DNA of 64,000 nucleotides from Thermus sediminis. Lineage in GTDB: Bacteria; Deinococcota; Deinococci; Deinococcales; Thermaceae. The stretch lies in the NCBI RefSeq assembly GCF_003426945.1, contig NZ_QURO01000004.1, forward strand, positions 1,723,501 through 1,787,500, written 5' to 3'. Positions 1 through 8,931 of the stretch are shown here, one piece after another. The first letter of the stretch is position 1; each line of letters starts with the position of its first letter. Below the pieces are notes generated by a model. That model was not told the DNA's origin, searched no databases, and was given only the letters and a program-made list of their open reading frames with translations. The position numbers and the translations under genes were made by a program.

Positions 1-1
1 C

Positions 2-1111
2 GAGTACCGCCTCTACAACTTTGGCCCAGGCCACCCCTTCACCCCCGCCCGCCTGGAGATGCTCACCTCCCTGCTCCAGGCCCTGGGGGTCTGGCGGGAA
101 CCCCTGGCCCCCCCCGAGGCCAGCCGGGAGGAGGTGCTCTCCGTCCACTCCGAGAGGCTGGTGAGGCGGGTGGAGGCGGCAAGCTGCGGCGAGGGGGTGC
201 CGGATTTGGAGCACTACGGCCTGGGCACGGGGGACACCCCGGTCTTTCCGGGGATGGACCGGGCGGCCCGGGTCCTGGTGGGGGGGACCCTTGAGGGGGC
301 GAGGCGGATCCTAGTTGGGGAGCGGCGGGTTCTGCAGCTGGGGGGCGGCCTCCACCACGCCCAGTACGACCGGGCCTCGGGCTTTTGCGTCTACAACGAC
401 CTCTCCGTGGCCATCCGCCACTTGGTGCGGGCGGGCCTAAGGGTGGCCTATCTGGACATCGACGTCCACCACGGGGACGGGGTGCAGTGGATCCACTACG
501 AGGAGAAGGAGGTCCTCACCCTAAGCCTCCACGAGTCGGGGCGCTACCTCTTTCCCGGCACGGGCCACGTCCACGAGATAGGCCGGGGGGCAGGCCTGGG
601 GCGGAAGCTGAATCTCCCCCTGGAGCCCTTCACGGAGGACGGGAGCTACCTGGAGGTCTTTGAGGCCCTCCTGCCCTGGGCCCTTGGGGCCTTCCGCCCC
701 GATGTCCTGGTGGTCCAGGCGGGGGCTGATGCCCACTTCTTGGACCCCCTGGCCGACCTCCTCCTCACCACCCGGGCCTACGAGCGCCTCTTCCGCCTCA
801 TCCTGGAGTACGCGGAGGCCTACGCCGGAGGCCGGGTCCTCTTCACCTTGGGGGGCGGGTACAGCCTGGACGCTACGGTCCGGGTCTGGACCCTCCTCTA
901 CCACGTCTTCCACGGCCTTCCCCTGCCTGAGAGGCTTCCCGAGGCCTGGCTCCGCCTCTGGGAGGCCCGTCTGGGGAAGCCCCTCACCCCCACCCTCCAC
1001 GACCCCGAGGGGGCCTACCCGGAGATCCCCAGGAAGCCGGAGATCGAGGGGCGCAACCGCCTTACCCTGAGAAGGCTCACGGAGCTGGCAGAGCCCTACC
1101 TGCTACACTAG
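2..1111 (+). CDS. acuC: Histone-deacetylase-family protein, AcuC-like (5' end outside window)
   Basis: Zinc-dependent deacylase fold of the histone deacetylase/AcuC family; AcuC is known to deacetylate acetyl-CoA synthetase. The reading frame is open from base 2, before any start codon, and begins with the AcuC-typical YNFGPGHPFTPARL stretch, so only a few N-terminal residues are missing. Visible active-site motifs are GGGLHHA (tandem His), DIDVHHGDGVQ (Asp/His zinc ligands), QAGADAH (Asp ligand) and GGGYS (catalytic Tyr). It ends 4 nt before ttuB. The family is certain from sequence; the substrate is inferred from the family. Confidence 0.9.
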   Translation, partial: EYRLYNFGPGHPFTPARLEMLTSLLQALGVWREPLAPPEASREEVLSVHSERLVRRVEAASCGEGVPDLEHYGLGTGDTPVFPGMDRAARVLVGGTLEGARRILVGERRVLQLGGGLHHAQYDRASGFCVYNDLSVAIRHLVRAGLRVAYLDIDVHHGDGVQWIHYEEKEVLTLSLHESGRYLFPGTGHVHEIGRGAGLGRKLNLPLEPFTEDGSYLEVFEALLPWALGAFRPDVLVVQAGADAHFLDPLADLLLTTRAYERLFRLILEYAEAYAGGRVLFTLGGGYSLDATVRVWTLLYHVFHGLPLPERLPEAWLRLWEARLGKPLTPTLHDPEGAYPEIPRKPEIEGRNRLTLRRLTELAEPYLLH

Positions 1112-1115
1112 CGGG

Positions 1116-1313
1116 GTGAGGGTGATCCTGCGCCTGCCCGAGCGGAAGGAGGTGGAGGTGCGGGGGGATAGGCCCCTCAGGGAGGTCCTGGAGGAGCTGG
1201 GCCTGAACCCCGAGACCGTGGTGGCCGTGCGGGGGGAGGAGCTCCTTACCCTGGACGAGAGGGTGGAGGAGGGGGACACCCTGGAGGTCCTCTCCGCCAT
1301 CTCCGGAGGCTAG
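1116..1313 (+). CDS. ttuB: Ubiquitin-like sulfur carrier protein TtuB
   Basis: A 65-residue MoaD/ThiS-like beta-grasp protein ending in Gly-Gly, the C-terminus that is activated to a thiocarboxylate. In T. thermophilus TtuB donates sulfur to TtuA for 2-thiolation of ribothymidine 54 in tRNA and can be conjugated to proteins. It starts with GTG 4 nt after acuC and its TAG is followed immediately by the ATG of ttuA, so the two are translated together. Length and the SAISGG tail match the Thermus family. Confidence 0.93.
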   Translation: MRVILRLPERKEVEVRGDRPLREVLEELGLNPETVVAVRGEELLTLDERVEEGDTLEVLSAISGG

Positions 1314-2276
1314 ATGGTTTGCAAGGTATGCCGGGCCAAGGCCCAGGTGGAGGTGAAGAGCCGGGGCTTCGCCCTTTGCAAGGAGCACTACCTGGAGTGG
1401 TTTGTTAAGGAGACCGAGAGGGCCATCCGCCGCCACCGGATGCTGCGGCCTGGGGAAAGGGTCCTGGTGGCCGTCTCCGGGGGGAAGGACTCCCTGGCCC
1501 TTTGGGACGTCCTCCACCGCCTGGGCTACGAGGCCGTGGGGCTCCACCTGGAGCTCGGCATCGGGGAGTACTCCAAAAGGAGCCTCGAGGTCACCCAGGC
1601 CTTCGCTAGGGAGCGGGGGCTTCCCCTTCTCGTGGTGGACCTCAAGGAGGCCTACGGCTTCGGCGTGCCGGAGCTGGCGGCGCTTTCCGGGCGGGTGGCC
1701 TGCTCCGCCTGCGGGCTTTCCAAGCGCTACCTCATCAACCAGGTGGCCCTGGAGGAGGGCTTCAGGGTGGTGGCCACGGGCCACAACCTGGACGACGAGG
1801 CCGCCGTGCTCTTGGGCAACCTCCTGAACCCCCAGGAGGATGCCCTCGCCCGCCAGGGGCCCGTCCTCCCCGAGAGGCCGGGCCTCGCCGCCCGGGTCAA
1901 GCCCTTCTACCGCTTCAGCGAACGGGAGGTCCTCGCCTACACCCTCCTTCGGGGTATCCGCTACCTCCACGAGGAGTGCCCCAACGCCCAAGGGGCCAAG
2001 AGCCTCCTCTACAAGGAGGCGCTGAACCGGGTGGAAAAGGAGATGCCTGGGGCCAAGCTCCGCTTCCTGGAAGGTTTCCTGGATAAAATCCAACCTCACT
2101 TGAAGCCCGAGGGGGAGGTACCCCTTCGGGAGTGCCAGCGGTGCGGCTACCCCACCACGGGAGCGGCCTGCGCCTTCTGCCGCATGTGGGAGGCCGTCTA
2201 CAAAAGGGCCAAGAGGCACCGCCTCCTCCCCGAGGAAGCCCAGTTCTCCCCCAAGGCCCAGGCCGTCCGCGGCTAA
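1314..2276 (+). CDS. ttuA: tRNA-5-methyluridine(54) 2-sulfurtransferase TtuA
   Basis: PP-loop ATPase (SGGKDS at residues 55-60) that adenylates U54 of tRNA and inserts sulfur from TtuB thiocarboxylate, giving the thermostabilising 5-methyl-2-thiouridine. The N-terminal zinc finger has C3, C6, C22 and H25; a second lies near the C-terminus (CQRCG ... CAFC). The iron-sulfur/catalytic cysteines are C130, C133 and C222, the same numbering as the T. thermophilus enzyme. It directly abuts ttuB. Its end overlaps by 4 nt the end of the convergent treS. Confidence 0.95.
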   Translation: MVCKVCRAKAQVEVKSRGFALCKEHYLEWFVKETERAIRRHRMLRPGERVLVAVSGGKDSLALWDVLHRLGYEAVGLHLELGIGEYSKRSLEVTQAFARERGLPLLVVDLKEAYGFGVPELAALSGRVACSACGLSKRYLINQVALEEGFRVVATGHNLDDEAAVLLGNLLNPQEDALARQGPVLPERPGLAARVKPFYRFSEREVLAYTLLRGIRYLHEECPNAQGAKSLLYKEALNRVEKEMPGAKLRFLEGFLDKIQPHLKPEGEVPLRECQRCGYPTTGAACAFCRMWEAVYKRAKRHRLLPEEAQFSPKAQAVRG

Positions 2277-5167
2277 GTCTCCTGGGCCTTCCTCCGCCAG
2301 CGCTCGTGGATGCGCTGGCGCGCGGGGTGGTCCTCCCGGAGGAGCTGGGCCTCGGACCAGCGGAGCATGGCGGCGGTCCAGGCCTCCTTTTCGGGCGGGG
2401 GGGCCTGGGCGGCGCTCTGCCAGGCCGAAAGGAGGGCCTCCTCCAGAAACTCCCCCACCTCGCTCCGGAGTTCCCAGGGGGTTTCCTCCGAGCCTTCCCA
2501 GGCTAGGGCCACCGCCCGCTCCAGGTCGTAGGCTAGCCGGGCCAGGTCCTCTAAGGGGTGGCCACGTCCCCTGGATCCCAGGGCCAAGAGGTAGACCTCT
2601 CCCGCCACCTCCAGGAAGGCCCCCAGCCCCCGGCCCAGGAGGGGCTGCCCTCCCTCCTCCCCCTCCGCTTCCGCCAGCGCCTGGTGGAGGAGGGCGAGGC
2701 GCACGCCCAGGAGGCGGGCCAAGGCCTCCAGCTCCCGCAGGGCCTCGGCCAGGAGCCCCCGGCTTTCCACGGGCAAGGGGTGTCCCTGGAGCCGGGAAAG
2801 CCCCTCGGCGGCCATGGCCTGGGCCAAGGCGAAGGCTTCCCGAGGCTGGCCTGGGGGCAGGGAGCCCGTGAGGGCCAGGACGCGCCGCTGGCCGCCTCGC
2901 TCCCAGAGGAGCCTGCCTTTGGGGGAGAGGATCCAAGGAAAGGGGAGCTGGGGCAGGACCTCCAGGGTGCGCTCCAAGCCGCCGTCCTGCACCAGGCCCG
3001 ACTGGAGCCAAACCCCCTCCCCGGCGGCTAGCCCCGGGTGGAGGAGGTCCAAACCCTTTGGGACCGGCCCCGGGTGGTGGCCCCGGTAGTAGGCCTTGAG
3101 GCTTCGGCCCTCAAAGCCCCTCGCCAACCTTTCCAGGAGGAGGCTGTAGAATCCTGCGTCCTGGGATAGCTCGTAAAGGTAGCCCTCCTTGGGCCAGGTG
3201 CGGGCGAAAAGCCCCGGGGCCTGGACCATGGTGGGCTGGAAGCGGATGGGGAGGAAGACGTCTTGCACCCCCTGGCCCTCGAGGCGGAGGAGGGTCAGGT
3301 AAAGGGGAGGGTCCTTTTGCAGGCGCAGGGCGTCCAGGAGCTCCGCCCGCTCGGGCTTCAAAGCGAGCCAGCTCCGGCCTCTCAGGCTCTGGGTCAAGGC
3401 GTCTAGGAAGGCCTTGCGGGAGCCCTCCTCCGCCAGGGTTTCCACGAAGAGGATCTCGGGGCCCTCCTTTAAGGGCACTTCGGGGACGCTTTCGGGGACG
3501 GCCTCCTCCTTCCAGTCGGGGGTCTGGACCCGGAGGGGCTCCTCGGGGGTGAGGGCGAAGAAGGCGAACCCGTGGGGACCCAGGGTGAGGCGGTAGGGGC
3601 CCTCCACCGGGGGAAAGGGGTTTTGGGAGAAGAGCTCCACGGGCACCAGGCCCCTGTGGGCCTCGAGGGGGAGGTCAAAGGCCTGGGTGTAGCGGGAGAG
3701 GTTGGCCACCACCAGGATCCTCTCCCCTTGGTACTCCCGCACATAGGCCAGGATCCGGCGGTTTTCCACGGGCAGGAGGGCCAGGCTCCCCCGGCCAAAG
3801 GTCTGGGCGTGCCGGTTTCTCAGGGCCAGGAAGCGGCGGACGAAGTTCAGCAAGGAGTGGGGGTTTTCCTGCTGGGCCTCCACGTTGACGAAGTGGTAGC
3901 TGTAGGGTCCCTCGCTGATGGGAGGGAGAAAGAGGCGGTGATGGGGGGCGCGGGAGAAGCCGGCGTTGCGGTCGGAGGACCACTGCATGGGGGTGCGGAC
4001 CCCGTTGCGGTCCCCCAGGAAGGGGTTATCCCCCATGCCGATCTCGTCCCCGTAGTAGATGATGGGGGTTCCCTTCAGGGTGAAAAGCAGGGCGTGCAAG
4101 AGCTCATACCGCCTGCGGTCCCCGCCCAGCAGGGGCATGAGGCGCCGCCGGATGCCCAGGTTGATCCGGTACTGGGGGTCCGGGGCGTAGACCTCCCACA
4201 GGAACTCCCGCTCCTCCTCCGTGACCTTCTCCAGGGTGAGCTCGTCGTGGTTGCGCAGGAAGAGGGCCCACTGGGCCGCTTCGGGGATCCCCTCCGTCTC
4301 CTTGAGCATGGCCTCGATGGGCCCGCGGTCCTCCCGGCGGAGGGCCATGAAGATCCTGGGCATCAGGGGGAAGTTGTAGGCCATGTGCACCCCGTCCCCC
4401 TCGCCGAAGTAGGGGAGGGTCTCCTCCGGCCACATATTGGCCTCGGCCAGGAGGATTTTCCCCGGCCCGTAGCGTTCCTCCAGGGCCTTGCGCAGGCGTT
4501 TGACCGCGGCGATGGTCTCGGGGAGGTTTTCGCAGCTCGTGCCCTCCCGCTCGTAAAGGTAGGGGACGGCGTCCAGGCGGAAGCCGTCCACGCCCAGGTC
4601 GCCCCAGAAGAACATCACCTCGTGGATGGCCCGCTCCACCTCGGGGTTGTCCCAGTTCAGGTCGGGCTGGTGGTGGTAGAAGCGGTGCCAGTAGTAGGCC
4701 TGGGCCACGGGGTCCCAGGTCCAGTTGGAGGGTTCAAAGTCCTGGAAGATGACCCGGACCCCCTTGTACCTCTCTGGGGTATCGCTCCAGACGTACCAGT
4801 CCCGCATGGGGCTGCCGGGCTTCCGGGCCTCCTGAAACCAGGGGTGGTCTATGGAGGTGTGGTTCAGGACCAACTCTATGAGGACCCGGATCCCCCGTGC
4901 GTGGGCCTCGTCCAAAAAGGCTTTGAAGTCCTCCAGACTGCCGTGGACGGGGAGGATCTGGTAGTAGTTGGAGATGTCGTACCCGTCGTCCCGCAGGGGG
5001 GACTGGAAGAAGGGCATGAGCCAGAGGGTGTTCACCCCCAGGGCCTCCAGGTAAGGGAGCTTCTCCTTGAGGCCGGCGAAGTCCCCGTAGCCGTCGTGGT
5101 TAGCGTCAAAGAAGGAGCGCACGTGGAGCTGGTAGATGACCGCATCCTTGTACCAAAGGGGGTCCAC
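2273..5167 (-). CDS. treS: Trehalose synthase (maltose alpha-glucosyltransferase)
   Basis: GH13 enzyme that interconverts maltose and trehalose. Conserved sites are LNHTS near 101, GFRLDAV with the nucleophile D199, LAEANMWPE with acid/base E242, and RNHDE with transition-state D308. The 964-residue length is typical of Thermus TreS: the catalytic half plus a C-terminal region of roughly 400 residues that most other TreS proteins lack. It is the last gene of otsA-otsB-treS, 17 nt after otsB, so the cell holds both a UDP/ADP-glucose route and a maltose route to trehalose. Confidence 0.95.
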   Translation of the reverse strand: MDPLWYKDAVIYQLHVRSFFDANHDGYGDFAGLKEKLPYLEALGVNTLWLMPFFQSPLRDDGYDISNYYQILPVHGSLEDFKAFLDEAHARGIRVLIELVLNHTSIDHPWFQEARKPGSPMRDWYVWSDTPERYKGVRVIFQDFEPSNWTWDPVAQAYYWHRFYHHQPDLNWDNPEVERAIHEVMFFWGDLGVDGFRLDAVPYLYEREGTSCENLPETIAAVKRLRKALEERYGPGKILLAEANMWPEETLPYFGEGDGVHMAYNFPLMPRIFMALRREDRGPIEAMLKETEGIPEAAQWALFLRNHDELTLEKVTEEEREFLWEVYAPDPQYRINLGIRRRLMPLLGGDRRRYELLHALLFTLKGTPIIYYGDEIGMGDNPFLGDRNGVRTPMQWSSDRNAGFSRAPHHRLFLPPISEGPYSYHFVNVEAQQENPHSLLNFVRRFLALRNRHAQTFGRGSLALLPVENRRILAYVREYQGERILVVANLSRYTQAFDLPLEAHRGLVPVELFSQNPFPPVEGPYRLTLGPHGFAFFALTPEEPLRVQTPDWKEEAVPESVPEVPLKEGPEILFVETLAEEGSRKAFLDALTQSLRGRSWLALKPERAELLDALRLQKDPPLYLTLLRLEGQGVQDVFLPIRFQPTMVQAPGLFARTWPKEGYLYELSQDAGFYSLLLERLARGFEGRSLKAYYRGHHPGPVPKGLDLLHPGLAAGEGVWLQSGLVQDGGLERTLEVLPQLPFPWILSPKGRLLWERGGQRRVLALTGSLPPGQPREAFALAQAMAAEGLSRLQGHPLPVESRGLLAEALRELEALARLLGVRLALLHQALAEAEGEEGGQPLLGRGLGAFLEVAGEVYLLALGSRGRGHPLEDLARLAYDLERAVALAWEGSEETPWELRSEVGEFLEEALLSAWQSAAQAPPPEKEAWTAAMLRWSEAQLLREDHPARQRIHERWRRKAQET

Positions 5168-5184
5168 GCCCCCAAGTTAGGGGA

Positions 5185-5874
5185 CTAGAGGTAGGTTTTC
5201 AAGTAGGCCAACACCGCCTCCACATCCCTAAGCCGCCCCTGGGCCGCCGTGGGCCCGGGCCCCACCTTGAGGGTGAGGCCCCGGCCCTCCAGGGCCCGGA
5301 AGGCGGTCTCGTCCGTGGTGTCGTCCCCGATGTAGACCGGGGTCCTCCCGGGGTGGCGCGCCAGGAGCCGGAGCACCGCCTCCCCCTTGTTCACGCCCTG
5401 GGGCTTGATCTCCAGGACCTTCTTCCCCGGGAGGACCTCGAGGCCCAAGGCCCGCAAAAGCCCCTCCACCTCCCCGAGCCAGGCCTGCAGGCAGGCCAGG
5501 GCCTGGGCCTCATCCTCCGCCTCCCGGTAGTGCAGGGCCAGGGCAAAGCCCTTGTCCTCCACCCGGACCCCGGGGCACCGGGGCAGGCGCGCCCGCAAGG
5601 GGGTTAGGTCCACGGGGAAGAGGGACCGCTTCTCCCCACCCAAAACCCCCTCCTCCAGGCCGTGCCCGCCCACCACGGGGAGGCCCGGCAGGGGTAGAAG
5701 GCGTTCCAGGTCCTCCACCCGCCTTCCCGTCACCACGTACACCGGGTGGCGTTGGCGGAGGGCCTCCAGGACCCTTGGGGTCTCCGGATGGGGGAAGGCC
5801 TCCTCGGGCCTCGGGGCCACGGGGGCCAGGGTTCCGTCGTAGTCCAGGAGGAAAACCGGGTTTTCCGCCTTCAC
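5185..5874 (-). CDS. otsB: Trehalose-6-phosphate phosphatase
   Basis: HAD-superfamily phosphatase releasing trehalose from trehalose-6-phosphate. The N-terminus carries the DYDGT motif (nucleophile D11, D13) and the C-terminal part carries GDDTTDE, the OtsB-type magnesium-binding motif. I take the GTG at 5874: it overlaps the TGA of otsA as GTGA and gives 229 residues starting VKAENPVFLLDYDGT. A longer in-frame ATG at 5910 lies inside otsA and is unnecessary. It is translationally coupled to otsA; treS follows. Confidence 0.93.
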   Translation of the reverse strand: MKAENPVFLLDYDGTLAPVAPRPEEAFPHPETPRVLEALRQRHPVYVVTGRRVEDLERLLPLPGLPVVGGHGLEEGVLGGEKRSLFPVDLTPLRARLPRCPGVRVEDKGFALALHYREAEDEAQALACLQAWLGEVEGLLRALGLEVLPGKKVLEIKPQGVNKGEAVLRLLARHPGRTPVYIGDDTTDETAFRALEGRGLTLKVGPGPTAAQGRLRDVEAVLAYLKTYL

Positions 5875-7226
5875 GCCGCCTCCAAGGAGGCCAGGAAGCG
5901 CTCCGCCCAACTCTTGGCGTCCAGGGCCTGGATGCGCCGCTTGAGCCTCGCGAGCCGCTCCCGCCTTTCCCCTTCCGGGGTCCGCAAGGCCCGGTCCAGG
6001 GTCCGGGCTACCCCGTCCAGGTCGTAGGGGTTGACCAGAAAGGCCTCCTTCAGGTGCTCCGCCGCCCCCGCCAGGTTGGAGAGGACCAGGGCCCCACTAT
6101 CCGAGGTGTAGGCGTACTCCAGGGCCACCAGGTTCATCCCGTCCCGCAGGGGGGTGATGAGGGCCACGTCCGCCGCCCGGTAGAAGGTGGCCAGCTCCTC
6201 CTGGGTGTAGGTCTGGTAGAAGTAGCGGAGGGGTACCCAGTCCTCCCGGAGGAAGTTCCCCAGGATCCGCCCCACCACCTCGTCCACCAGGCGCTTGAGC
6301 TCCCGATAGGCGCCCACGCCCGTGCGGCTGGGGGTGGCGATCTGGAAAAGGCTCACCCGCCCCCGCCACTGGGGGTAGGACTGGAGGAAGCGCTCGTAGG
6401 CCAGAAGCCGCTCCAGGATCCCCTTGGTGTAGTCCAGCCGGTCCACCCCTAGGATGAGGCGGTCGGCCCCCGCCAGGTGCTTCAGGCCCCGGGCCTGGAG
6501 GCCGATGTGGGGGTCCTGGGCCAGCTCCCCAAAGCGGCCCGTGTCGATGCCCAGGGGGTGGACCTCCACCCTCGCCCAGCGGTCCCCAACCCGGACCCGG
6601 CCTTCCTCTACGGGGAACCCGTAGTGGGCCGCGGTCCTGAGGAAGTTCTCCGCGTACTCCTGGGTGTGGAAGCCGATGAGGTCGGCCCCCAGGAGGCCTT
6701 CCACCAGGGCCCGGCCCCAGGGGAGGATGCGGAAGACGCCGCTAGAGGGCCAGGGGATGTGGTAGAAGAACCCGATCCTCATCCTCCCCGGCGCCCGTTC
6801 CCGGAGAAACCTGGGCAGGAGGAGGAGGTGGTAGTCCTGGACGAAGACCGCGTCCCCCTCCCGCCACACCTGCAGCACCTTCTCGGCGAAGCGCCGGTTG
6901 GCCCGCAGGTAGTCCTGGTAGAACTCCCGCTTCAGCTCCGTCCGCTCCAGAAAATAGTGGCAGAGGGGCCAGAGCACCCGGTTGGAAAAGCCCCCGTAGT
7001 AGCCCTGCCATTCCCTTTCCGGGATGGGGACCTGCTCCAGGCGGACCGGGCCCTTTAGGGTGGCCGGGGCCTTTCCTCCTTCCTTCCACTCCCCTGCGGC
7101 CACCCAGACGCCTTCCTTGGCCTCGAGGACGGGGAGGAGGGCGGTGGCGAGCCCGCCCACGGCGGGCACCAGCCCCTCGGGGGTGAGGCGGAAGGGGGCC
7201 CGGTTGGCCACGATGATGAGCCCCAT
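5871..7226 (-). CDS. otsA: Trehalose-6-phosphate synthase
   Basis: GT20 retaining glycosyltransferase making trehalose-6-phosphate from a nucleotide-glucose and glucose-6-phosphate. The start MGLIIVANRAPF at 7226 is the family's N-terminus; VDRLDYTKGI is the conserved donor-site motif. The protein has 451 residues. The open frame continues upstream to 7655 but that stretch lies under the divergent GH13 gene and is a shadow. A TATCCT box ends 7 nt before the ATG. Linked otsA-otsB-treS is known from T. thermophilus RQ-1, and the genes are patchily distributed in the genus. Confidence 0.93.
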   Translation of the reverse strand: MGLIIVANRAPFRLTPEGLVPAVGGLATALLPVLEAKEGVWVAAGEWKEGGKAPATLKGPVRLEQVPIPEREWQGYYGGFSNRVLWPLCHYFLERTELKREFYQDYLRANRRFAEKVLQVWREGDAVFVQDYHLLLLPRFLRERAPGRMRIGFFYHIPWPSSGVFRILPWGRALVEGLLGADLIGFHTQEYAENFLRTAAHYGFPVEEGRVRVGDRWARVEVHPLGIDTGRFGELAQDPHIGLQARGLKHLAGADRLILGVDRLDYTKGILERLLAYERFLQSYPQWRGRVSLFQIATPSRTGVGAYRELKRLVDEVVGRILGNFLREDWVPLRYFYQTYTQEELATFYRAADVALITPLRDGMNLVALEYAYTSDSGALVLSNLAGAAEHLKEAFLVNPYDLDGVARTLDRALRTPEGERRERLARLKRRIQALDAKSWAERFLASLEAA

Positions 7227-7233
7227 AGGGCCC

Positions 7234-7239
7234 AGGATA
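7234..7239 (-). promoter_or_regulatory. -10 element of the otsA-otsB-treS operon
   Basis: TATCCT on the minus strand, 7 nt upstream of the otsA ATG, a spacing that predicts a leaderless mRNA. No clear -35 box is seen. Confidence 0.45.
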
Positions 7240-7325
7240 CCTCCTCCCAGGCTCCCGGGGCCAAGGGCCGGAGGGCCCTGCCAAAGGGGGGTCGGCCCCG
7301 GGGCTGCTCCCCCGGGCCAGGAGCG

Positions 7326-7331
7326 TAGACT
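7326..7331 (+). promoter_or_regulatory. -10 element of the GH13 alpha-glucosidase gene
   Basis: TAGACT, 6 nt upstream of the ATG at 7338, in the 111-bp region shared with the divergent otsA promoter. There is no Shine-Dalgarno, consistent with leaderless transcription. Confidence 0.45.
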
Positions 7332-7337
7332 GGGGCC

Positions 7338-8927
7338 ATGGCCTGGTGGAAGGAGGCGGTCATCTACCAGATCTACCCCCGAAGCTTCCAGGACGCGAAC
7401 GGGGACGGCGTTGGGGACCTGGTGGGCGTGGGGCAGAGGCTTCCCTACCTCAAGGCCTTGGGGGTGGACGCCGTCTGGCTTTCCCCCTTCTACAAAAGCC
7501 CCATGAGGGACTTCGGCTACGACGTGGCCGACTACACCGACGTGGACCCCGTCTTCGGCACCCTGGAGGACTTCAAGGCCCTCCTGGAGGGGGCCCACGC
7601 CCTGGGGCTCAGGGTCTTGATAGACCTCGTTCCCAACCACACCTCCAACGAGCACCCCTGGTTCTTGGCCTCACGCGCCTCCCGGGAAAATCCCAGGCGG
7701 GACTGGTACATCTGGAAGGACCCGGGGCCCGGCGGGGGCCCCCCCAACAACTGGCAGAGCTTCTTCGGCGGCCCCGCCTGGACCCTGGACGAGAGGACGG
7801 GCCAGTACTACCTCCACCTCTTCCTCCCCGAGCAGCCCGACCTCAACTGGCGCAATCCCGAGGTGCGGGAGGCGATCCTCGAGGCCATGCGCTTTTGGCT
7901 CCGCCTTGGGGTGGACGGCTTCCGGGTGGACACCCTCTGGCTTTTGGGCAAGGACCCCCTTTTCCGCGACGAGCCGGGAAGCCCCGCCTTCCGTCCAGGC
8001 CTGCCCGACCGGGCCCGGCACGAGCACCTCTACACCGAGGACCAGCCGGAAACCTACGCCTACGTGCGGGAGATGCGCTTTGTGCTGGACGAGTTCTCCG
8101 AGCCGGGGCGGGAAAGGGTCATGGTGGGGGAGATCTACCTGCCCCTCTTTCGCCTGGTGCGCTACTACGCCGCGGGGTGCCACCTCCCCTTCAACTTCAG
8201 CCTGGTCACCCAGGGGCTTCCCGACTGGCGGCCCGAAAACCTCTCCCGGATCGTGGAGATGTACGAGGGCCTCCTCACCCCCTGGGACTGGCCCAACTGG
8301 GTCCTGGGCAACCACGACCAGCCCCGGCTCGCCTCCCGCCTGGGGGAGGCCCAGGCCCGGGTAGCGGCCACGCTCCTCTTCACCCTAAGGGGCACCCCCA
8401 CCTGGTACTACGGGGACGAGATCGGCATGGTCAATGGGGAGATCCCTTGGGAAAGGGTCCAGGACCCCGCCGCCCTCCGCCAGAAGGGCCGCCTGGGGGA
8501 GCACGGCCTCCCTCCGGGCCGCGACCCCTGCCGCACCCCCATGCAGTGGGACGCCTCCCCCTACGCGGGGTTTTCCACGGTGGAGCCCTGGCTTCCCGTG
8601 AACCCCGACTACCCCAGGAGGAACGTGGCCCTCCAGGAGGAGGACCCCCGATCCATGCTCCAGTTGGTGAGGCGCCTCATCGCCCTGAGGAAGGACCCCG
8701 GGCTCCTCTACGGGGCCTACCGCACCTACCGGGCCCAGGGGGGGGTCTACGCCTACTTCCGGGGGGAGGGCTGGCTCGTGGCCTTGAACCTCACCGAGAA
8801 GGAGCGGGCTCTGGGGCTTCCCAGTGGAGGGCGGGTGGTCCTCTCCACCCACCTGGACCGGGAGGAGGGGGTAGGGGAGAGGCTCCTCCTGCGCCCCGAT
8901 GAGGGCGCGGTCCTCCGGCTAGACTAG
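7338..8927 (+). CDS. aglH: Alpha-glucosidase (GH13, oligo-1,6-glucosidase type)
   Basis: Cytoplasmic exo-acting GH13 hydrolase of 529 residues with no signal peptide. Seen motifs: DLVPNHTS at 96-103, GFRVDT with nucleophile D198, GEIYLP with acid/base E265, and GNHDQPR with the third carboxylate; MQWD in the C-terminal half is typical of oligo-1,6/alpha-glucosidases. Thermus relatives hydrolyse maltose, isomaltose or trehalose-type disaccharides. Its position diverging from otsA-otsB-treS matches the aglH locus reported for T. thermophilus RQ-1. The exact linkage preference cannot be read from sequence. Confidence 0.88.
   Translation: MAWWKEAVIYQIYPRSFQDANGDGVGDLVGVGQRLPYLKALGVDAVWLSPFYKSPMRDFGYDVADYTDVDPVFGTLEDFKALLEGAHALGLRVLIDLVPNHTSNEHPWFLASRASRENPRRDWYIWKDPGPGGGPPNNWQSFFGGPAWTLDERTGQYYLHLFLPEQPDLNWRNPEVREAILEAMRFWLRLGVDGFRVDTLWLLGKDPLFRDEPGSPAFRPGLPDRARHEHLYTEDQPETYAYVREMRFVLDEFSEPGRERVMVGEIYLPLFRLVRYYAAGCHLPFNFSLVTQGLPDWRPENLSRIVEMYEGLLTPWDWPNWVLGNHDQPRLASRLGEAQARVAATLLFTLRGTPTWYYGDEIGMVNGEIPWERVQDPAALRQKGRLGEHGLPPGRDPCRTPMQWDASPYAGFSTVEPWLPVNPDYPRRNVALQEEDPRSMLQLVRRLIALRKDPGLLYGAYRTYRAQGGVYAYFRGEGWLVALNLTEKERALGLPSGGRVVLSTHLDREEGVGERLLLRPDEGAVLRLD
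8920..8925 (+). promoter_or_regulatory. -10-like element before the methyltransferase gene
   Basis: TAGACT overlapping the aglH stop codon, 6 nt before the GTG at 8932. Confidence 0.35.
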
Positions 8928-8931
8928 GGGC

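Noticed and set aside
1077-3011. Long minus-strand open frame of 644 codons over ttuB, ttuA and the treS end
   Set aside because: Low-complexity Gly/Pro/Ala/Arg sequence, antisense to recognised genes; typical of high-GC shadow frames, as are those at 3572-5188 and 48857-50770.
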